DNA from: Pterobdella sp. o SKG-2022 | Lineage: Eukaryota; Annelida; Clitellata; Hirudinida; Piscicolidae | DNA length: 64,000 bases | Assembly (NCBI GenBank): GCA_964035795.1 | Contig: OZ038324.1 | Span: forward strand, 9,768,772-9,832,771 | Reading direction: 5' to 3' | Shown here: one piece after another, positions 1 through 13,601 of the stretch | Position numbering within the stretch: position 1 is the first letter of the stretch | How the letters are laid out: every line of letters begins with the position of its first letter | The notes under the pieces: model-generated | The model's input: the letters and a program-made list of their open reading frames with translations, nothing else | What the model was told of the DNA's origin: nothing | The model's database searches: none | Made by a program: the position numbers and the translations under genes

Positions 1-405
1 TTGCAGAACAAACAAGCTTTTGGACTTCTGCGTTTTTTCGCCATCATTGATTCCTATTAGTCACTCACACATTTATACGCACGTACACACGTACATATAC
101 AATTACATTCAGATATACTTATACATATATTTAGAAACATGTATAGAGGCAAAATATACACATAAAGAATTACACATACAAACAAACATAAAAATTGATA
201 CAGTTTGTTTACATTGTTTTTTTCTGACGTTTGACCATTAACTTCAAATTAAAGTTGTGTCTAGCATGAGTATGTTATTATTATTATTTTTATTATTATT
301 ATTACTTTTAATATTTTTTTTATTATTATGTAGCAGCAGAAAGCACATCCTTTTATGACCGCCTCAATGCCATTTACTAGCTGCTCTACTTATTATTATT
401 ATCAC

Positions 406-465
<60 letters not shown>

Positions 466-3070
466 TATTATCATTATTATTATTATATAACTTATAAATT
501 TTAAATGCTGAATTTTTCAAGCAGCGTTTATCAATTACCTTTTATTGCTCTTTAAGGTATTATTTTAAAAACTCACAATTCATATTATTGTTGTTATATT
601 ATTTTTTTTATTGTTGTTATATTATTTTTTTTATTGTTGCTATGATTATAAATGTGAAAGGGGTACATTATCTCGGCAATATCCTGAGAGTTGTCATTTC
701 CCTCCATCGTTTATCAGGCACACAATAATAATGCTGAGAATAATGATTGGAATAAAAATAAAAATTAGTGAACACTCGTATTGATTTCCTAAAAGTAGTA
801 TCATTATTAAGTATATCATATATTAATAATATTATAAGTAGCATTTGTATTGTTATTATTATTGTTGTTATCCAAATGTTTCCATAAAAATAATCGTTGC
901 CTCTTGCCCTGTATCTCCCTGCTGTCTTGTCATTTTCTTGCATTATTGTTGCTTTAGTTATATCATTGTTTTTATTCGTATTTTTTTATTGTTCTTCTCA
1001 TTATTACTACTATCGTAATTTATAATTATTCTTATTATTAAGATTGTGACACAAAGATACTACACACAAAAGATTTGAATGCTATTGGGGTCCCGTGACC
1101 ACCATGAATAAGTGATGAGATTGCTCAAGTACAAGCAATCCTTGCAGACCTTAATAACAGCAACAATAAAAAGAATAAAAAATGTATGAATAAAAAAATA
1201 ATAACAATAAAAAGAATAAAAAAGATGAGTAGCCATAGGTTAAACATGAAACAGAAGTGTCATCAGAGATAAGTGATAGGATTTCACCATGAAATTAGTA
1301 TGATAATAACAAGAATAAAAATGTCAACAACAAAAATAATAAAACAAAAGAAATAATCAATTATAAAAATAATAACGGCAACAATAATAATAATGAAAAT
1401 AAAAATACAAACAACAATAATAAAAGAAACAAATGATGTTGATTTATTTCGAAGTTTAAATATTCTTAAAAGCTCCAAATTTTCCTGCAGCGAGAGACCT
1501 TTGGAGGTTCCATGCAGTTTTCCGACTTTTTTGTATTACTAGTATTATTATTTTTATGATTATTGTTAATAATAATAATTTTATTACTATTATTATGGTT
1601 GTTATAGTTTCACTTGAATTTGATAACGGTATTTTAGTAATTGAAAGTTTTGTATTGATCATAAAATGACGTAATGATTTTCTGTTATTTTTAGCTATTT
1701 TAACAATATAATAAATATAATAACAAATCTCAAAAAACTTATAATAACATTATCAAAGATGTATGCTTGACTGGCATTTGTGCTTGCAAATCCCATTTCA
1801 ATTTTTTTATGGATGACTCGATGAAAAAATAATAATAAATAAAGATATACAGCAAACCAAATAACTGAGATTAACTAGGGATAAATAAAAAATAGAGATG
1901 TATGTGAAAACTCGAAACATGTCTAGAAAAGAATTCTCTAGCCACATAGCTAAATTCCGAAACGTACATACAGACAAAACAACAAAAAAAAACAAATTGA
2001 TCAAAACTCACACAAAACTCAAGTAGATATATAAAAATTAAAGAAAACAAAAAAAATTAATAATGATAGGAGTTGCATAACATAATCAGAAAAACTCATA
2101 AATAATAAATTAAGGCTTAAAAATAAACAACTACAGACACACGAACAAGCGAGCAGACCTGGAAGGAGAGAGAAACACAAGACAATAAAAGTTACTTTAG
2201 TACTCCATTTTAACATTTTCCTAAAATCCCGAAACTTTAACAATAAATTTATTTAAAAGTGAAATAAATTAAAATAAAATGTTCCGTGTCCTTACGTATT
2301 GCTTCTTATCCAATGGTCGGTGTATATAAGCAGACGAGAGAGAAGAGAGAAAAAGTGAGAGTGACAGGGAATCTTCAAAAATTCCACATACATGCAATAA
2401 TTCTGTTAATTATACAAATGTGATAAAGATTAAAATAGTTTAAACGAGAAAAAATGAAAATTTTTTAAAAGTATGAGAGAAGTTGTGGCTAAAAAATGCT
2501 GGATGACAAAGCAAGCCCCTCACCAACTCCGCCATTTCTCCTCATTACGTATGCAAGCAATTCTTTTCGCTAATATTTCCTTTTTGAGATGTTAATTTTA
2601 AAACGAATAAATCTTCTTTTGGATTAAAATTTTTTTTTTTAACCTTATTAACATCATCTTCTCTCCTCTCTAATCCCCCTTAATCCCAAATCTCCCGTTA
2701 CACTAAATCCTCATATACTTTTAACATTTTTTTCTTTGAAGGTCTGAAATTTTAAAACATAAGTACTTCAACAAGCTGGAAAAATTCAAAAAATCTTGCA
2801 AAGGTGAAAGCTTGGATTGCAATCTTTCCAAACTATTTTTGTCTGTCTCAGTGGAGAGTTATTTTGTGTCCGAAACATTCATTTCAAACTTGTGAGATCT
2901 ATTTGGAGAAGCATTGATTGTTATCATTAAGGAGTGCAGGAATAGTGTGGTGTTGTGTGTGACACAATGGTCAACACAAAGAAGAAGCTAACAATACAGC
3001 GTCGTTAAATATCGCTTAGTGTCACCATTTTGGTGTCTCAATGCGAAATAAATCGAGTCCTTTGAAGGTA
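1..3070. other. AT-rich non-coding stretch
   Basis: No open frame here looks like a protein; all frames are low-complexity translations of A/T-rich DNA. It contains a (TTA)n tract described separately and many short ATT/AAT runs. I see no RNA gene or recognisable element. Confidence 0.5.
384..486. repeat. (TTA)n / (ATT)n microsatellite, interrupted
   Basis: About 100 bp of mostly uninterrupted TTA/ATT triplets with a few single-base changes (TTATC, TTACT). Similar shorter ATT tracts surround it at 280-330. Confidence 0.85.
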
Positions 3071-3074
3071 AATC

Positions 3075-3464
3075 GAAGCCGAGTTATGTAAGTTCTTAAA
3101 GTCTCAAAATGAATCGGTATTAGAGGGAGGTTACGATGCTTATATAATAAAGCATCCTCAAAACCATGAGCTGATTAATTTCCAAATTATTCAAGAATTA
3201 AATAATTATTTTTTTTCAACTCATGACAATTTAGTATTTATTCGAGATTTAGAAAACATAGTTTTAGATTTTTCGCAAAGCTTTTTGGCTGGCAATGTTG
3301 ATGTAATGAAGTATGGAAACAAGGGCTTTATGATCTTGCCTATTGGAAAGGTTATCAAAAAACGAAAAATCTGTATTATTATACAAATTCAATCAAAATA
3401 TGGTTTTTTAGTTTTATTGGTTTGGGAAGACTGCAGTAAGAAAAAGTGCCCAACCATTGAGTAG
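3075..3464 (+). CDS. Start-less open frame, possible exon of unknown protein
   Basis: A 129-codon frame is open between stops at 3069 and 3462, a long run for DNA this AT-rich. It lacks a usable ATG at its 5' end. The translation has mixed, protein-like composition (for example LEGGYDAYIIKHPQNHEL near 3120-3175, and YGNKGFMILPIGK near 3315-3350). A strong donor-like GTAAGT lies at 3090 and a possible donor follows PIGK at about 3352, so this may be an internal exon. It could belong to the zinc-finger gene downstream or be a decayed element. I do not recognise the family. Confidence 0.3.
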   Translation, partial: EAELCKFLKSQNESVLEGGYDAYIIKHPQNHELINFQIIQELNNYFFSTHDNLVFIRDLENIVLDFSQSFLAGNVDVMKYGNKGFMILPIGKVIKKRKICIIIQIQSKYGFLVLLVWEDCSKKKCPTIE

Positions 3465-3703
3465 TGTGTGGAGTAGCCCAACATGGAGAACCGAGCTAGG
3501 TCCTAACAGTTTCAGAAGACAGAAATTCGTGCTTATGTGTCAAAATTAACACAGATATGTGTGAATTATAATTATTTAGAAAAGCATGTATTTTTGTTAG
3601 TTATATCAGTTTTAAGACTTTTATAGATTAATATTAGTTATACTTTTTTTTATTTACCTATTTATCGAGTCAGGATTCAGTGCAAAATCTGTGGAAATAT
3701 TAA

Positions 3704-3931
3704 AAGGCCGCAAATATCAGGGCTTGGTGGGCAACTTCCATTTTCAAGACAACAGGCTGCTGCGGACCTTTAACCAGCAGCTTTGTTGAGGAGCTAGGTA
3801 GAAAAGTTATCGAGGCGTCTGGGGACCCTTTGGAGGCAGTCTGGTTTCGCCAGAATGTTTCCCTTGCAACTGTCCGCGGCAATGCTACCAGTATTCTTTC
3901 CTGTTTCCGCTCTCCTTCCTTTTTCTCTTAA
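3704..3931 (+). pseudogene. GC-richer orphan coding fragment, probably mobile-element derived
   Basis: A 75-codon open frame without a start codon ends at TAA 3929. Its base composition is much richer in GC than the flanks, so it stands out sharply. The translation contains FVEELGRKVIEASGDP and RQNVSLATVRGNATSIL, which remind me of the C-terminal region of retroelement-type polyproteins, but I cannot name the family. No other part of an element is recognisable nearby. I infer a decayed fragment; an exon of a host gene is the alternative. Confidence 0.35.
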
Positions 3932-4747
3932 GAGTAATTTTTTTTTTATAACTTAATTTCCATTTTCACCAATGTATTATTTGTATGTTTTCGAAAATGA
4001 GTACTTTCTTATTATCGATCGTCAAAGTTTTGATTTCAACTTTTTAATAATTTGAAACACTGTGGGATCATAGCCAATAAAAATATTGTAAATAAATTTA
4101 ATAAATCAAATTATCTTGCTTCAGTTTCACGATTGCACTGAGACTAGCATAACTTCGTTTTTCTTGTTGTCAAGAATTCAAATAGTAATTTTTATATACT
4201 AATTACTCATATTAAAATATATAATCTAATATTTTTTGAAGTACATAAGACTATTGGTGTGGTAATATCGTTAAGGTTTGTTGTATCGTTAGTTGCTTAT
4301 TACTGCTAACTCAAAAAAATGCAACAGTGGCAAAGCTTAATAAGGTTTAATTTTGCTTATTTGTATTTTTAAAAATAAATATAATTCAATATTATTTTTT
4401 TTTATATCAGGTTTCATGTAGATAGTATTTCAAATTATAAATATAATTGAAATTTATAATAAAAATAGTTTAAAATATAAATATACTGCTCAATTAAGTT
4501 ATTTAATATAAACTTCTCAGAAATAAAAATTTCAATACATGTGATAGGAGCAAAATTTTATTAAAAATCTGTTATAAAAATTATAATGTATTTAATTTTA
4601 ATGGTTTATGAAAATAAATTGCAGTGTGAATACTTTGCTGCCAACCAATTTGAGTCTTTTGGTCAATAAAATGTAATTTTAACTTCATGCTTAATTTGTA
4701 GCTAGATATTACAAATTTTCTTTTAATAAAAAGTTTTTTTAGAATGA

Positions 4748-6629
4748 CATAAAGCTGGCAAATATGACCATTTAGATTTATATTCTGCAATCAGAGATGT
4801 TGGTAGATCTGTAACTTCACAAAATCTTTCTAAAGTTTGTGAAGCAAATGAGACCAGTCTAGCTTTCAAACTGTTTCCATTTGATTCAAACAATGTTCTA
4901 TCCAGCAATAAAATGGTCAAATTGCTTCCATCCACATCCAAGAATACTACATCTAGTGGTCATACTTTGCTTCCAACAACTTCAAAGAATGCAATATCTA
5001 GTGACAAAATTTTTAAAGTGCATCCTTCAAGCACCAAGTTAATAAATTATTAATTCATACTTGAGTGTTCAGTATGTAATTCAGATAAATATCAAAATTT
5101 TGTTATCAAACTTTCTAAATTTAGATTTAAAAAGAAAGTTTACAATTGTTCGTTCTGCAACAAGATTTACCAGACTTCAAATGCAGTGTTGAAGCACACC
5201 AAAAAAAAACATGCTAAATCTGCCTTGAAGGTTAAAGGCATGTTGAGATGCAAGTATGTCTTCTTTCAATTTCTTTGAAATAATGCAGTTCAAATACAAC
5301 AATTGATTGCAGAAAATGTGGTAAAATGTACTTAAGAGAGAAATTATTTTCTGATCATGAGAAAAAATGTACAGTGCAAGTTGTGCCGAATGATGAGGTG
5401 GAAGATGTGGTTGAAGAAGTGAAAAATGCCACTGTGGTAGAAGGGGGTGTGGAAGTAGAAGGAAAAAGTGTTGTGAAAATTATTAAGGATGCAGAGGATC
5501 TGTACTTTTCTTCATTTCAAGGTGCTGTTATTGTGTTGTAACTGTTTTTCAAATTTCATTTATTTTTTAGTTTTTTTCTCAAAAACGTTTTGTCTTCAAT
5601 GAAGAAAGAATTTGATTGATTGGTTGAATAAACTTTGCAGCATTTGAAGAATGGAAACACACAATGGAGGATGAAACACATTCTCGGTTTATACATCGCA
5701 GAGGCAATGTTCGGCATAAAGATTATTCTATATTGTACTTGTCATGTTCTAGGAATGGAAAATATATTCATAGAGGCACTTTCAAAAGGAGGATCAAGTT
5801 CAAGGGCTCCAAAAAGACAGGATGCAAAGCATCCATTATAGCTCGGTTTTATAACACAGGTGTGCCATCTGGATGTTTAATAATATTTGTATACTGTGTT
5901 TCTATTGATTATAATATGCCTTGAAGGTGAAGTGAGAGTGAAATTCAATTCTGAGCACACTGGGCATGACAATGATCTGCAACACATCTCACTGAGAGAA
6001 AGTGAGAAGCTGCAAGTAGTGAAGATGATTCAACAGGGTAATGACAGATTATTTATGAGAGTTCTTGGAAGTCTTTAGAAATGATAAGTTTAAAAAATTG
6101 TCATACAAAAACACATCAGGTTACCAGTGTAGTGAGATATTAGACAAACTTCGGGAAAATCCCAGTTATGCCTTCATTACAAGAAAGCACATAAAAAACA
6201 TTGAATACAGCAGATGCAAAGGCACATCCATACAGCTGAATGAACTAATAAATCTTGAAGGGTGGCCATCTGAAAGACAAAGCAACAGGTTATAAAATAA
6301 ATGAATTTTTCCGTAATGTTAAGAACACCAATATTTCTGAATATTGGATAGTTATAATAATAACAAACATTTAATACATGCACATCAGGAATGACAAGGT
6401 TGAGGAAGCCAATAACTTACAAAAAATGTCTTCACCAAGCAAGCTGAGAAGTAAAATATTTAATAGGAAAAAGAAAGAAGCTGAAAAGTGCTTTTTGGAT
6501 CTTGCAAAGATGGCAAGTACCTTAAAAGAGGATGACATCGAACTTCTCTACTATTCTTTGAAGAACGCCAAAAAAATGAAAAAGCTTGGAAGTATTTTGA
6601 GTAAATCAAAGGATGTCACACGTGGGTGA
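4748..6629 (+). CDS. C2H2 zinc-finger protein with CARF/FLYWCH-like region
   Basis: Exons by phase: about 4748-5017, 5066-5253, 5289-5521, 5641-5859, 5927-6037, 6072-6288 and 6389-6629 (stop). All junctions from 5253 onward are phase-consistent. The second exon encodes a C2H2 finger (CSFCNKIYQTSNAVLKHTKK), preceded by CSVC; the third begins a second finger-like CRKCGKMY...H..KC and then an acidic linker. Exons 4-5 hold a region of the type FEEWK...E..S.FI..RG, C.RNG.Y, ..GCKA.I, then HTGHDNDLQH. This matches the segment that follows zinc fingers in many invertebrate CARF-like or transposase-derived DNA-binding proteins. The C-terminus is lysine-rich and helical. The likely role is nuclear DNA binding. 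The start codon is not identified: a stop at 4745 lies in frame upstream of exon 1, so a 5' exon is missing. Introns of 34-35 nt are unusual. Confidence 0.6.
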
Positions 6630-6634
6630 ACAAT

Positions 6635-6640
6635 AATAAA
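6635..6640 (+). terminator. Poly(A) signal AATAAA after the zinc-finger gene
   Basis: AATAAA lies six bases past the TGA at 6627-6629, giving a very short 3' UTR if used. Confidence 0.5.
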
Positions 6641-7114
6641 AGGACCACCAAATAAAAATCAAACTAACTAAGGTACTAAAGATGTCAAAAATGGAGGTTT
6701 TAATAAACAAATGCTATCTTGAACCATTTTTTTTAAACTCAAATTTTGTAAACGTATCTTGTCTTCAATGGTGTTTCACAAATTGGAAAAAACATGTGCC
6801 TTGAATCATCTCTTGAAAACATTCTTTTGTAAATTGAAATATTATAAATCTGACAATTGTATGAAATCTTGGTTTTTTTTTTTTAACCGCGATAACAAAT
6901 TTTATTCAGTTATATTTTTTCATAAATCTAAAAATGTTTCGCAACACTATAGTCACCTCTTTATTTTGATAGTTAATCTGTATATTTAAGGTCGCCCAAT
7001 CAGATTGCCCTGACCTATTTACAATCTCCGAACAGTATTGAGCATCTTATGAAGCTTCGTATTTAAAAAACTAAATGGCACAAAAATAAACTTAAAAACG
7101 AGTAAAAGAATTAA

Positions 7115-10100
7115 ATGTCGATTGAGAAAGATTTTCGAATTTTGGAGGAGTATGTGCTTCCTCCGAAGGCTCCTCTGCAGACGGATCAGTACTACAAATA
7201 CACCAAGCCCTCTCTCGAACAATTCGATGCCAGACTTGAGTATGACATGGATGAGGAGGTGGGTTTTTTGGGTTGTTGTTGAGTCTGTGTTCAAATGCAT
7301 TGTTATTTTGTAGGACTTTGCTTGGCTAGAGTTGGTGAATGAACAGAGAAAAAGTAATGGAAGCGATGATATATCTTATGAAGTGTTTGAAGGATTAATG
7401 GATCGTTTTGAAAAAGAATGTTTCTTTCATTGCACGAGTAAGAACTTCAAACCTTTGCCTCCTGAACTGGAACACCAAGCAGATTGTGCTGTGTGTTTGG
7501 AGGGCTGGAGCAATGAAGATAATGCCATCCTCTTTTGTGATATGTGCTGTTTGTCAGTGCACCAGGGATGTTATGGAGTGCTTAGAGTTCCTGATGACAT
7601 TTGGTTATGTCGCAGATGCCTCAACTCTCCTGCAGCTCCAGCCAGTTGCTGCTTATGTCCCTGCAAGTCAGGAGCTTTGAAGCAAAGTCTTGATGGCCAG
7701 TGGTGTCATGTGACTTGTGCCTTCTTTTCTCCTGGAGTGACATTTGGAGATCTGATAGCTCGAGAACCTTTATTGGGTCTGGATTCAGTGATGGGACGAG
7801 GACTTACCTGTTCAGTGTGTGGAGTGCAGAACAAAGGATCATGTCTCACCTGCCAGCATCCTGCATGCTCTGAAGCCTACCACGCTACATGTGCTCAACT
7901 TATGAAAGGTCAGTCAAACGATTAAAATCAATCTCTTACTCATTTTTATCTCACTCAGGAATTGGTTTGAAGACAGAATACAGAAGTGAGATAGATGGTA
8001 CAATTTCAAAAACAGTTTCTACATATTGTGAAACCCACTGCAAATCTTCATTCACCTCCTCTTCTCTTTCTGCTCCCCCCTCTATCACCAACTCTGATGA
8101 TCCTCCTCCACCTTCTGAAAGTGTTGAAGGTGGGTTTCATGATTTCATGTGCTTTTTCAATAATTTTTATTCAATATATTGTAATTATAAAAATATAATT
8201 ATTCAAGAGTCACCTGGTCGCCAGCTGCCATGGAAGGCTCGGCTGAAGCAAGTGAGAAAAGTGTTAAGCATGTGGATGGAGATGGAACAGCCTTCTTTTG
8301 TGCCTGTTCTCAGCCTCAGCAGGTGCGCAAATGTCACTGTAACTAATCCATCATCACAAGTTGGAATACTATGTTTTAGTATCTTAACAAATTCATAAAT
8401 AAATTTTTATTTTTTTGATCACAACAGCATCAAGAAGATCACAAAGATAGCAGATGAGATGGGTGTGGTCAAGAGTGAAGCAGTGGTGAACAAACTTCAC
8501 AGTTATTGGACACTCAAACGTCAATCAAGAAATGGTCGACCTCTCATAAATTCAAGGAAGTATGGCGAAGGAATTCAAATCCTCGACATCAATAAGGTGG
8601 GTGCACATATTGATTTGTGTATATAGTTTGGTTACTATCATATAGTCTTCATCAATGTTATGTTTCCATCAGTTAGTATTTAGTTAATGTTTGTTGGTTT
8701 TACAGCATTTGAAGGTAGTGAGCAAGGATGAGACCAAAGAGACAAAAGATGGCACAGAAAAAAAAGTAGAAGTGAAAGAAAAAAAACAAGTTGAAAAGAA
8801 AGATAATGGAAATAATAAGGAAATCGATTTAGTGAAGATAGAGAAGAATAACCAAGAAGTGAAAAGGAAAAGAAAGAACACTGAAGAAGAAGAGGAAGAT
8901 GAGAAGGAAGTGACACAAGAGAACAACCAGATGGATTATGGCAGGCAAGGCCAGGTGCTGAGAAGAGAACTGGAGAAAGTTCGACTGTTGATTGAGCTGG
9001 TGAGGAAAAGAGAAAGGACAAAGATGGAGTTGGTGAGTGATGAGGGTGTAATGATGGGAATGATGATAATGACGATGTTATTACGAGGATGATAATGATC
9101 ATGGTGTAAGGATGAGAATGATGGGAGTGTATTAATGGTGATGATGTTGTTGTTGAGTGCCAACTTCCAAAGACTCTGGAGCTAGTATTGAAAGAAACTT
9201 GTAGCTTCAAGTTGTTTGTGACTTTTGGTGAGCAGTGAAAAAGGATGATTTGGTGAAGTATTAAAAATGATACCATGGCAGTTAAAAGTAAAGCAAAAGT
9301 TGTTTGAGATTCAGAGTGGTGATGACGTCAAAGCTCCTTTTTGTAGCGCTCCATCAGTGGGGTTTGGTCAGTTCAACAAGTTTGTTCAACACAACCATTT
9401 ATACTGTTAAAACTATTGTTAACAGCATATTTAACTGAATTTCATACTTCTATGTAATACTTATTTGATATTAATTTTAAGCAGGCTTTGACATAATTTG
9501 CATAAAGTTATCATGATGCAAAAAATTCCTCATTATCACAACCCTGAACAGGTGCAAGAGAGGTCGCAAGAGGAGCACAGGTGACTCATATTATGACACT
9601 ATATTGTCAATATAATAATAATCATTACTCGTTGGTGCTGATGGCATATGGGTTAAAACATTCAAACAGAGGCCAAAGTGAAACGACATGTGAGAAAGAA
9701 AGAGGATGATGGTAGTGATGATGATGATCCTCCCTATAAGACGCCAAGTAAGCAAGCTTTCTTATAATCTGCCTTTGTATCAAAGCATTTGACTTATCTA
9801 CATTTCATTACTAAAGCGCCGGTTTTGGATGACAGCTTTCGAATCTATAGAGAGGAAACAGATCATGACGTCATAAAACCTCCCTCGGAACTGCCCTTGT
9901 CTGACTCAGAGTTCGAACAGATGATGGAGGATGACGACGATGAAGATGATGGCGGAGAAGGTGAGAACTTTATGTCTTGGTGATCATACTCAAAGTTCAA
10001 ATAATTGATAAAATCAAGCAGGTATAGAAGAGAAAAAGTTGGAAGGACCATGTGTTGTGTGGGTGTTGGCCTCATCACCCATCCCTGCCCTGGTATGACA

Positions 10101-10612
10101 TCATCGCTCATTCATCAGCACTGACCCTCCATTACCTCATCATCACCACTACAGTTGCTGGGCAACAAGGCACCCACAAGTAGCTTGAGGTTCACACCAT
10201 CACAAGAGTTGAAGGACAAGCTTTCCAAAAAGCCACATCTGCAAGCTGTGGTTCTCTTGGGCAGACACTACTCACTGTTGGTGCACATTTGAACATTACA
10301 AGGATTTTCTAAAATGACTGCACCGTAATCAAACATTACAGAAAATGTGTGTGCTCCAGAAGGTTGGCGAGGATGGGTGATGATGAGCAGGACGAGAAGC
10401 GGATGGCGGGAGTGTCTGATCAGACCACCAGACGTAACATCAAGGCTGCATACCAAAGGGCCAAGTTGCTCGAGAAATACCTGGCAGAAAACAAAGATGG
10501 CCGACATGATACCGATGACGTCACTGAGAGAGCTGCACCCGACGTGCAACAGCTGCTCGACATGTTCGACAAGCAGAAAATCGCATCGACACCTGAGCAC
10601 AACAATGAATAA
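7115..10612 (+). CDS. BRPF-type (peregrin/BRD1-like) chromatin reader, bromodomain not seen
   Basis: Scaffold of a MOZ/MORF or HBO1 acetyltransferase complex in the nucleus, by family. Exons: 7115-7258, 7314-7908, 7959-8129, 8208-8322, 8428-8596, 8706-9032, then 9552-9580, 9670-9747, 9817-9960, 10022-10092, 10155-10276 and 10342-10612. The start ATG precedes an EPL1-like segment ending EYDMDEEDFAWL. Exon 2 carries a PHD finger (CAVC...CDMC...H.GCYG...CRRC), a zinc knuckle and an extended PHD (HVTCAFF...CSVC...YHATCA). Exons 5-6 hold HSYWTLKRQSRNG and LLIELVRKRERTK, diagnostic for BRPF rather than JADE. Exons 7-9 give an RGRKRS basic patch and the SFRIYRE/LSDSEFE linker. Exons 10-12 align with a degenerate PWWP and its terminal helix (RRNIKAAYQRAK). 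Between 9033 and 9551 one coding piece with net phase +2 is missing, exactly where the bromodomain belongs. The predicted length is about 745 aa, versus over 1,000 usual. Confidence 0.85.
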
Positions 10613-10704
10613 CTATATCATCGTGTAATGTTGATAAACTTCAGTTTGATGTATTTAGTGTAAATAACGCTTCATGCTTGTACAAATGAATAATGAACAA
10701 ATGT

Positions 10705-10794
10705 TTATTGTGAACACTGACACGAGACACAGAGATTGCAGTAGGGGCGCACACGTTGGCCACGCGGTAAGGCTTGTAAGATGGCACTAGGCAC
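10705..10794 (-). CDS. Possible terminal exon with C-x2-C motif
   Basis: Reading on the minus strand, a good acceptor (TTGCAG) at 10795-10800 is followed by 29 in-frame codons ending YCNLCVSCQCSQ and TAA at 10705-10707. AATAAA (10704-10709) overlaps the stop. The stretch is GC-richer than its flanks. It starts in phase 0, compatible with the phase-0 donor of the RNF38/44 RING exon at 12245. It could be an alternative last exon of that gene, or simply its 3' UTR. I found no other upstream exon for it. Confidence 0.3.
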   Translation of the reverse strand: MPSAILQALPRGQRVRPYCNLCVSCQCSQ

Positions 10795-11667
10795 CTGCAA
10801 CACGAGACGACATTGAAACGATGAAGAAGGTAGATTTACAAATGAGGGCAAGATGAAAAGATGCTAAAAATAAATTGAACTAACTGAAATACTAAAGAAA
10901 CAAGAGGGTGACCTCATAACAAAAGTGAACCTAGATCAAGAGTGACGATGATAAGTGTGACCATGACGTATAAACAATTACGAGGAAATTCGCAAGGTAA
11001 AACAAGTATGCAACCAAATAATAACAATAATTAATTCAAATAATATAAAGAACAATAACAATAATAATTTATAAAAGTTGTGCGAATGAATGCCTGCAAA
11101 ATCTAACAATAATAATACCAAAAAAAATAATAACAACACAAAAAACAACAATAATAATTACAACACGAAAAACAATAAACACGAAACGATGAATTGTTGA
11201 AAATATAAAAATAACATTGATAGCACAATGAAAACAATGGCATCCTCTATACAATTGAAACTAATACGCAGTGAATAAGCTAACAAGCGCATTCCTTACA
11301 TTCATTTATTCATCCTCACATTCATTAATCCATTCACCTTCTCATTCGTTAATCTATTCATTCCAACCCTCATCCTATTATCTCAATCATCCCAGTTTAT
11401 AAATTCATCCATATTAAATACATTTACAGCAAAATTCATGCAACTCAAAAATTCATTCATGCCATTCACTAATAATCCATGTTTTTCACGTCAATCTGCA
11501 TGCATTGACGAAAACCTCGAGTATTGTCACCTTGTGCACCAATTATGCACAACCAAACTACAAACAAAATTAAACACAAAGTATGAAATGAGATTAACGA
11601 TGAAGAAATAATGATGGTAATGTTTGTAATGATGAAGAAGACGACGAGGATGCAGTGATGATGATGA

Positions 11668-13066
<1,399 letters not shown>

Positions 13067-13307
13067 CTGCAAATTATATTATTTGTTAAGTTGTGGTGAT
13101 GATGAGATTAACAAGAAAACCACAAACAAACAAAAATAAGGACCAAAACATCAAATTCAATTCATATTTGATTATACTGCTGTACATGTCTCAGCAACTA
13201 GCCAGCAGTCAGCATTTTTTTCATTTAAACTAAAACAACAAACACAACAACACCAACCACATCACTGGAAGTTGTAACATTGTTGATGAGATTGTTGTTG
13301 TTGTTGA

Positions 13308-13507
13308 NNNNNNNNNNNNNNNNNNNNNNNNNNNNNNNNNNNNNNNNNNNNNNNNNNNNNNNNNNNNNNNNNNNNNNNNNNNNNNNNNNNNNNNNNNNNN
13401 NNNNNNNNNNNNNNNNNNNNNNNNNNNNNNNNNNNNNNNNNNNNNNNNNNNNNNNNNNNNNNNNNNNNNNNNNNNNNNNNNNNNNNNNNNNNNNNNNNNN
13501 NNNNNNN
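13308..13507. other. Assembly gap (200 N)
   Basis: Exactly 200 N, the conventional size for a gap of unknown length. It follows a TTG/TTGTTG run, so a trinucleotide repeat probably blocked assembly. It may hide 5' exons of the RNF38/44 gene. Confidence 0.98.
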
Positions 13508-13601
13508 AGTTGAGAGCTATGAAAAAGAGGATAAGGTAGTCGAACCATTGCTTACTCACCAGTTTTATACACGCTCTTCTTATTCTTTGTGGGAGTTTCA
13601 T

